The notes beneath the pieces are model-generated. The model was not told the DNA's origin, did not search any database, and saw only the letters and a program-made list of their open reading frames with translations. A program made the translations under genes and the position numbers. DNA of 29,146 nucleotides. Source: DAOTTI01 sp034437795. Its GTDB lineage: Bacteria; Chloroflexota; UBA11872; UBA12225. The DNA lies in assembly GCA_034437795.1 (NCBI GenBank), contig DAOTTI010000102.1, positions 1 to 29,146 on the forward strand, read 5' to 3'. This document shows positions 28,819-29,146 of this stretch, one piece after another; position 1 is the first letter of the stretch; each line of letters begins with the position of its first letter.

Positions 28819-29146
28819 CCACTTACGGCCAGTGAGGCGTTCTGTTCCCCTTGGGGAGAGGGCCAGGGTGAGGGCTCCCCCTCGCCACTCGCTACTCGCG
28901 ACTCGCTACTCGCCACTCCCTCCAGCGGCATCCGGCCCGCCGGCCGCGAGGCGCTCGGCCGGAAGTCAGGGACGCGCAGCAGCTTCGTCCCCTGGGCAAT
29001 CGATTCCGCGGCCAGGATGGCCGGGGCCGCCGTCTCCATCGCGCGGTAGACGTCAAACTCCAGCGGTCGCTTGCCCAGCACCGCGTCACGAAAGGCGGCG
29101 TGGACATAGTAGTCGGCGTCGCCGTGCCCGCTGCCCCGCGCCTCGG
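28626..29146 (-). CDS. Gfo/Idh/MocA family oxidoreductase, 3' part with read-through tail
   Basis: The frame enters from the right window edge. The first ~70 visible residues match the C-terminal end of Gfo/Idh/MocA sugar dehydrogenases: HGDADYYVHAAFRDAVLGKR, FDVYRAMETAAPAILAAESI and LLRVPDFRP, after which family members normally end. Here the frame continues through a heptamer array and a palindromic element (28843-28919), giving a repeat-encoded tail (SSESRVASGEGEPSPWPSPQ), and then runs out of frame over the solute-binding remnant to a TGA at 28626. The native stop was therefore probably lost when the repeat arrived. About 100 tail residues are not family sequence. NAD(P) binding lies outside the window; the substrate is unknown but is probably a sugar or inositol. 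Confidence 0.68.
   Translation of the reverse strand, partial: EARGSGHGDADYYVHAAFRDAVLGKRPLEFDVYRAMETAAPAILAAESIAQGTKLLRVPDFRPSASRPAGRMPLEGVASSESRVASGEGEPSPWPSPQGEQNASLAVSGCWEPARRPRFWRRAVASVGRRRRRASPGRRRLPGRSTSSVRPARSCGTRRSGWPRRRRGSRST
28843..28919 (+). repeat. palindromic element joined to six heptamers
   Basis: Palindromic core CCCCTTGGGGAGAGGG (about 28847-28862) and tail CAGGGTGAGGGCTCC, followed without a gap by six heptamers at 28878-28919: CCCCTCG, CCACTCG, then CTACTCG at 28892 and 28906 with CGACTCG between, and CCACTCC at 28913. It is the same composite order as at 13303-13368. Read on the minus strand it is part of the oxidoreductase frame. Confidence 0.78.

Overview
This is a high-GC bacterial chromosome segment carrying ordinary housekeeping genes and a heavy load of non-coding repeats. 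The gene repertoire points to a non-actinobacterial high-GC lineage, most likely Chloroflexota (Thermomicrobia-like): a PyrR-attenuated pyr operon, FmdA-type amidase, several sugar ABC solute-binding lipoproteins and strong Shine-Dalgarno sites. That placement is an inference from protein resemblance and was not tested by a search. No tRNA, rRNA, CRISPR array, transposase or phage gene was found.

Layout. 1-781: end of a 2-oxo acid dehydrogenase E2 gene. 865-4395: an acetamidase/formamidase, an orphan sugar-binding lipoprotein (minus) and an AlkZ-like winged-helix protein. 4494-7940 (minus): four genes that overlap by or abut at 4-base junctions, in transcription order amidohydrolase, HExxH protein, HAD hydrolase and SDR oxidoreductase. 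8139-9677 (minus): an AAA ATPase with an unfamiliar N-terminal half. 10069-18172: the pyrimidine operon pyrR-pyrB-pyrC-carA-carB, preceded by a readable PyrR attenuator (anti-antiterminator, antiterminator and terminator can all be drawn). 18508-24122: an EamA transporter, a DapA-superfamily lyase, a membrane-anchored NTF2-like protein, a small HEAT-repeat protein, a receiver-like protein and a methyltransferase. 24360-29146: a carbohydrate-use region with a heparinase II/III-like lyase, a sugar-binding lipoprotein with a good promoter and operator-like dyad, two decayed fragments (M20 peptidase and a solute-binding protein), and the end of a Gfo/Idh/MocA oxidoreductase.

The most unusual content is the repeats. 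(1) A palindromic element with arms CCCTCTCCC / GGGAGAGGG and a tail GTGAGGGCTCC occurs in more than a dozen copies. Every copy is in the same orientation on the given strand, whatever the direction of the flanking genes. (2) Arrays of degenerate heptamers, each array with its own heptamer, resemble the short tandemly repeated repetitive (STRR) sequences known from cyanobacteria. They lie at or within about 10 bp of the stop codons of at least six genes. (3) Related sequence has entered reading frames without breaking them: twice in carB, in the E2 linker, probably at the carA start, and at the end of the oxidoreductase, where it seems to have removed the native stop codon. A second long repeat family, a 32-bp repeat pair flanking a promoter, and two local 3'-end duplications complete the picture.
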